Below are positions 32,313 to 36,279 of a DNA stretch of 36,279 nt, one piece after another; position 1 is the stretch's first letter; every line of letters begins with the position of its first letter. The notes below the pieces were generated by a model. That model saw only the letters and a program-made list of their open reading frames with translations. It did not search any database and was not told the DNA's origin. The stretch is taken from NCBI GenBank assembly GCA_013054445.1, contig JAAMPI010000474.1:1-36279 (forward strand). Direction: 5' to 3'. The stretch comes from Cudoniella acicularis (Eukaryota > Ascomycota > Leotiomycetes > Helotiales > Helotiaceae). Position numbers and translations under genes: made by a program.

Positions 32313-32338
32313 ATTGACAGCAACTTGTTGCTGTCAAT
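32313..32338. repeat. perfect 12-bp inverted repeat containing TTGACAGC
   Basis: ATTGACAGCAAC (32313-32324), TT, then GTTGCTGTCAAT (32327-32338), an exact reverse complement. It is the best-formed of a set of such sites in this interval; a looser pair with the same core lies at 33112-33147. Confidence 0.9.
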
Positions 32339-34243
32339 TCTTTTCTCTTTTCATTTTCACTGTCACTTTCACTTCCTAACCCCTCTTTACCCTCACCAAA
32401 AGCAGTTTACCACCCACATACAGCTTACCCCACTCTCTATACCGAACTCCCGAGAATATCTATCCAGCAACAGAACATCAGAAACAAATCTCTCAAATCT
32501 GAGTGCAAGTAATTTTGTAATTTTGTCGCTATGTCAGGACTCAACGACGATAAGTTCATCGACAAGTTCGTAATATATATATCTGACTTGTCCGCGGTGG
32601 TTGAAAATCGAAAATTGAAAAGTTTTGCGGTTGTTGAATATCAACTTTTTTGTCAGAATTCTTTTATAAGCTTCTTTGAAATTTGACCACTATTTGAAAT
32701 GGATGAACATGGGGAGGGAGAACTTACAGAAGTGGAGAAAATTCACAAATTCGGCAATAGCTAGAAGAAGGAGTTTGTGAAGCTGGATAATAATGATCAA
32801 TTCGATTAAAGAGAGAAGTGAAAGCAGAGAGGTGCCTTGACAGAGTTTACACTACCTTCTTAGAAGGTATAACAGTCAGCTGCAAAGGTTTGAAAACTCG
32901 GCAACACAGAGAAAGGTCCAATTTTGAAAAGACATTAAGCTAGCCTTCTGCGTGCGTTGGCTTACTTGCAGTTTGCGTGATGGTAGGAATTTTGTGGGTT
33001 GGATGTGGTTGTGGTTTTGAATTCAGGACATTTGTACCTGGAAGTCGCTTTCAAGAAGAAAGTGGGGAAATGAGGATGCAGAAATGAAGGAGCGAGAAGA
33101 GGAGTGTGGGAATTGACAGCAGTGCGAGAGTGAATGGTTGCTGTCAAGGACGGGATTATTACCATTTTCAACATCACTCTCACTCTCCCTCGCTATTCTG
33201 TTCAGTCATTAAAAACCAAATAAATTCAATTCAATCATAAGTTGAGGAAGACAAATAAGGAGGCGCTACAAGAGTCGTAAGTTCATTTCTCTTTCTACTT
33301 GTAAAGGAGACTTTCTGACTTTGATTTCGGTTTGATGGTTAAGTTGAGGATGGTGGGGAGGCATTTATGTTTGATGGGAGGCTGGGTTTGGTTAGGTTTG
33401 GTTATGTTTGGTTGTGGAATTAGTGGAGGGGATGTGGGATTGATTTCAATTGCGAATGAATAAAGAATTTACATTATTTTCTTTCTAAGACATTTTTCCT
33501 CAATAAAGTATTGCATTTCACGCTAAACACAATATTCCCCACCCTCCCTTTCTTGACTCTCAAAATTTTCCTACCTTTCCGGTTAGTCTATATATAACCT
33601 GCCATTTTCGGGAATAATCAAAAGGCAAACAATCTTAACATAAGCGAAATGGAAGGGCCATGCTGTTTGCACAGTTTTATCTCAAGATAGCTCTGGTAGA
33701 ATATTGAATTGTCAAAGATAGTAATTTTCTAATACGTTTGTTTCTCTTGAAAGTTGAAGTAAGGTATAGAAAGGCCCGGGGGTGAAAGTTAAAAAGGGTA
33801 TGATAGCGAGGTGTAGTGCTGTCAAACTTCTTACTATCATTTGCTTTTGGTGGATCTCAATAGAAGGTAGCGTATCAGGGTCGAAGAATTCGCCGGTGGA
33901 GAGGACAAAAACTAGGATCCCTGAAGGCAAGTTCAATAAATATTAGCAAGCATGCCGATTTCCGTGACGCTCTTTCAACTCGACTGGAACCAAGTGTGAG
34001 TAATTGACTTCTTTCAGGCCTCGAAGTTCTGTCTCCCTTTCAGAGGAGTTGCACGGGGTCAGAAGGGGAAGGGGTGGCCCGAAATTCAGAAGTCATTTCG
34101 CATCTTCCAAGTGATTGAGGTTTTTGTTGATTGAGATTGAAACTTCCTCTCATTTCGATCTTGTCTTTTGCAGAGGAGGAAGTTAAATAAATCGAGGAAA
34201 GAAGGTCAGGTTGATCCTTGTCAATTGGACTCGCTTAACACTT

Positions 34244-34550
34244 GCTAGTCATGAGCTCCCGCTATTTAGTTACGAGCTCCCGCTCGCCTGGCGTCTTTAG
34301 TTACGAGTATCCGCGATTTAGTCACGAGCTCCCGCTTTTAGCCATGAGCTCCCGCAGTTTAGTTACGAGCATCCGCGTTTAACCCTTGCTAGTCATGAGC
34401 AGCCGCGATTTAGTTATGAGCTCCCGTCTTTAGTAACGAGCTCCCGCTTTTAGTTATGACTATCCGCGTTTTAGTTACGAGCTCCCATCTTTAGTCACGA
34501 GCATCCGCTTTTGGTCATGAGCAGCCGATATTTAGTCATGAACAAGCGCG
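34244..34550 (+). repeat. minisatellite of about 14 imperfect 20-31-bp units
   Basis: Consensus unit TTTAGTYAYGAGCWSCCGC, where GAGCTCCCGC alternates with GAGCATCCGC and GAGCAGCCGC. Two units carry insertions; one (from about 34380) repeats the AAC..TTGCTAGTCATGAGC start of the array, which suggests a higher-order duplication. The last unit is degenerate (GAACAAGCGCG). Confidence 0.9.
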
Positions 34551-35004
34551 TATACCCCTGCTATGCTGCGAAAAGTTGGCGGCGAAACTTCAAAGTCAAG
34601 GGAGCGATATTTGAGCTGAAGGAAGAGAGCACATCTGGGGACAACAATGCTTTCCGCAGCACATGCACGAGAAGAGTAAGGGTGAGATAGTCGAAGTTGT
34701 GGAAGATGAATGGGTCTTGGTGCACGTGCAATGGGCTCGATGATATTTTGAGAACGAAGGCTGAGATGACTTTCAATTCTGAGTATTTTTCGGGAAGACA
34801 GCATGGAATAAAGTGCGTGCAAAAGGAATTATTAGAAATTCTCGTTTGGGTTTTGCTAGAATGAAAATATTTAAGTTCCGGGCATAACTCCGCTTGAGAC
34901 TCAGACCCGACAAATCTCCTTCATCGAGAAGCAAGCTTGACGAGATATAAAAAAACACCCGCTGAAAAGGTAAACACTACTGCCGAAAAAAAACTAAAAA
35001 ATAA

Positions 35005-35190
35005 TGGATTGACAAGGAATTGAACCCCGGACCTCGCATCTCAAGTATCGACAGGAACACTTCTATTGTACGGGAACCCCCGAATAAACAACCTAGTAAA
35101 CTAGGTATCAGTAGAGAATATTAGAATCGTAAAGAGTGAACCTCTCAAGAACCACTCGAAGCTTGCGCTCTACCACTGAGCTACCAACCC
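35005..35190 (-). tRNA. split tRNA-like gene with about 100-nt intron or insertion
   Basis: On the minus strand the 5' part GGGTTGGTAGCTCAGTGG starts at 35190 and holds an A box (TAGCTCAGTGG) and a perfect 4-bp D stem. The 3' part has a B box (GGTTCAATTCC), a T stem CGGGG/CCTTG, a TCAATCC acceptor strand that pairs with GGGTTGG (two G-U pairs) and discriminator A. T-runs follow at once (TTATTTTTTAG), so all Pol III signals are present. The anticodon stem starts CAAGC TTCGAG; its partner is not clear-cut. With intron removal after G37 the 3' side ACTTG leaves one mismatch and a 12-nt variable arm, and the anticodon would be CGA (Ser). With ATGCG or GCGAG more pairs fail. The isotype is therefore not assigned; a tRNA pseudogene interrupted by insertion is the alternative. 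Confidence 0.55.
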
Positions 35191-35369
35191 GTTTTTGTTG
35201 ACGAAAAATACTTAAATTGAAATAAAAATACTGTTTGTTGTGCTCGCAACGCGTGTAGCAACGGGGTAAAATTCGGCGGTGGGGACCCCGCCGGGTCGGT
35301 CCGCATTCTCAAACCCGACAACATGAACCCCTCCTTTCTACACATCTCGCATCAGCAACATCCAACTTC
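35191..35369. other. short spacer between tRNA-like gene and aldo/keto reductase
   Basis: It contains a GC-rich stretch (about 35249-35310) and a CA/TC-rich leader before ATG 35370, as expected of a fungal promoter. Confidence 0.4.
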
Positions 35370-36279
35370 ATGATCGCATCAAATCAGTTACGCAACCTCT
35401 TCAAATACCAAAGACAGTTGTCCCGACATTTCTATATACGAACAATGACCTCTTCTACGTCGCTCAAGGGGATAACAACCCTGCTCCAACCTTTCATCCC
35501 GAAAAGCTATCCGGATGTCAAGATCCCTAGACTCATCTACGGGACAGCATGGAAGAAAGAGCGTAGTACCGAATTGGTCTATCAAGCCATCAAAGCCGGC
35601 TTCCGAGCAATTGACACGGCTGCTCAGCCGAGGCACTACCGGGAAGACCTGGTAGCAGCGGGAATCCGACGCGCGATTGAAGAAGGAATTGTGACTCGAG
35701 AAGAACTTTACGTGCGCTCCCCTACCCCTCCTCTAAATTTCGAAGCTAATACATGTTACACCAAAAGATTCAAACAAAATACACACCTCCCTCGGGCCAA
35801 GACCCTCAAAACATGCCATATTCTGCCTCCTCTTCTCTAGAAACCCAACTCCAAACCAGTATCGCCTTGTCCCTCAAGAACTTCACCTTCCCTTCCACAC
35901 CGAAGGAACCCTATATCGACGCTCTACTTCTTCATTCTCCACTCCCCACGCTCCCGAAAACTCTCCAAGCCTTCAACATTCTCGCCTCCTACGTCCCGCA
36001 TAAAATCCGCAGTATAGGAATCTCCAATACCACACTTCCCATCCTTCAATCCCTGGTCACCGAAGCGCAAATCCCTCCTTCTGTTGTGCAGAATCGTTTT
36101 CACGCTGAGACGGCGTTTGAGATTACATTGAGAGAATATTGTCGGGAGAACGGGGTGCTTTTCCAGAGTTTTTGGACGTTGACGGGAAATCCGAGGTTGG
36201 TGAAAAGTGCTGTTGTGGAAAAGGTTGCGAGGAAGCTGGAGGAGAATGGTGTGGAGAAGGGGGAGGGGAGGACAATTGC
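35370..36279 (+). CDS. aldo/keto reductase, 3' part outside the window
   Basis: Exon 1 35370-35711, a 56-nt intron with GCTAAT, and exon 2 from 35768 to the window end; 284 residues visible. PKIPRLIYGTAWK..RSTELVYQAIKAGFRAIDTAAQPRHYRED has the AKR N-terminal barrel strand, the catalytic Asp and a candidate Tyr. Across the intron comes QTKYTPPSGQDPQNMPY (catalytic Lys), then DALLLHSPLP (His). NTTLPILQSL, VVQNRFHAET and FQSFWTLTGNP follow in family order. It is an NAD(P)H-dependent carbonyl reductase, substrate unknown. Two ATGs fit: 35370 gives an N-terminal stretch rich in Arg, Gln and Phe without acidic residues (MIASNQLRNLFKYQRQLSRH), which could be a mitochondrial presequence; 35445 (MTSSTSL) starts the cytosolic form. 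Both may be used. The end of the protein and its cofactor site lie beyond 36279. Confidence 0.88.

Larger units (their letters stand above)
30208..35004. other. 4.8-kb gene-poor interval with repeated short motifs
   Basis: No protein-coding gene is supported. Purine-rich and pyrimidine-rich stretches alternate. Seven exact TTGACAGC/GCTGTCAA octamers lie between 30838 and 33825, CT/TTTTC runs are common (31618-31653), and two promoter-like blocks and a minisatellite are listed separately. A short ATG-led segment at 32531-32569 with a following GTAATA has a leader of fungal type, but no second exon was found. Confidence 0.4.

Noticed and set aside
34244..34550. CRISPR array
   Set aside because: Units are contiguous and imperfect, without unique spacers, in a eukaryotic genome.

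Overview
The window comes from a filamentous ascomycete fungus (Pezizomycotina). Genes carry several short introns (44-148 nt, mostly 48-74) with GT..AG ends and CTAAC/CTGAC-type branch sites. Gene content is typical of that group: a highly reducing polyketide synthase (PKS), an NRPS-like adenylation protein, a Sat4-type rhodopsin-fold membrane protein, a TALE-sized set of housekeeping tRNA-processing genes. The class is not certain. Exon boundaries were placed by hand from splice signals, reading-frame continuity and protein-family similarity; no alignment or transcript was available.

Left edge (1-3.4 kb): the 3' end of a Gfd2/YDR514C-like exonuclease gene, a repeat-scarred AT-rich stretch, and a 64-residue Cys-rich small protein.

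Secondary-metabolism block (3.4-18.7 kb): a two-hotdog thioesterase (+); a PKS of about 2,945 readable codons on the minus strand in six exons (KS-AT-DH-MT-psiER-KR-ACP-C); a Sat4-type membrane protein (-); and a stand-alone adenylation protein (+). The PKS has lost the first part of its ketosynthase exactly where an LTR-like sequence (14092-14373) begins. Its methyltransferase motif I is degenerate and its terminal condensation domain has HP in place of the catalytic HH. The block looks like a PKS-NRPS-type cluster in which adenylation is a separate protein and the synthase has been disconnected from its promoter. The frame is otherwise open through all introns, so the damage is probably recent, or the assembled allele is special.

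Middle (18.7-24.2 kb): AT-rich DNA with undetermined bases and palindromes, an SR/RS-rich small protein gene (-), and a mini RNase III-fold protein (+) that lacks part of the catalytic signature.

Housekeeping block (24.1-27.9 kb): an ankyrin protein (+), the RNase P/MRP subunit Rpp40 (-, six exons) and the tRNA guanine-N2 methyltransferase Trm11 (+, three exons). Rpp40 and Trm11 are divergent from about 250 bp of shared upstream DNA.

Right part (29.0-36.3 kb): an alpha/beta hydrolase whose C terminus seems frameshifted; a 4.7-kb gene-poor stretch with seven exact TTGACAGC/GCTGTCAA sites, duplicated promoter-like blocks and a 14-unit minisatellite; a tRNA-like gene split by about 100 nt; and the 5' part of an aldo/keto reductase gene that runs off the window.
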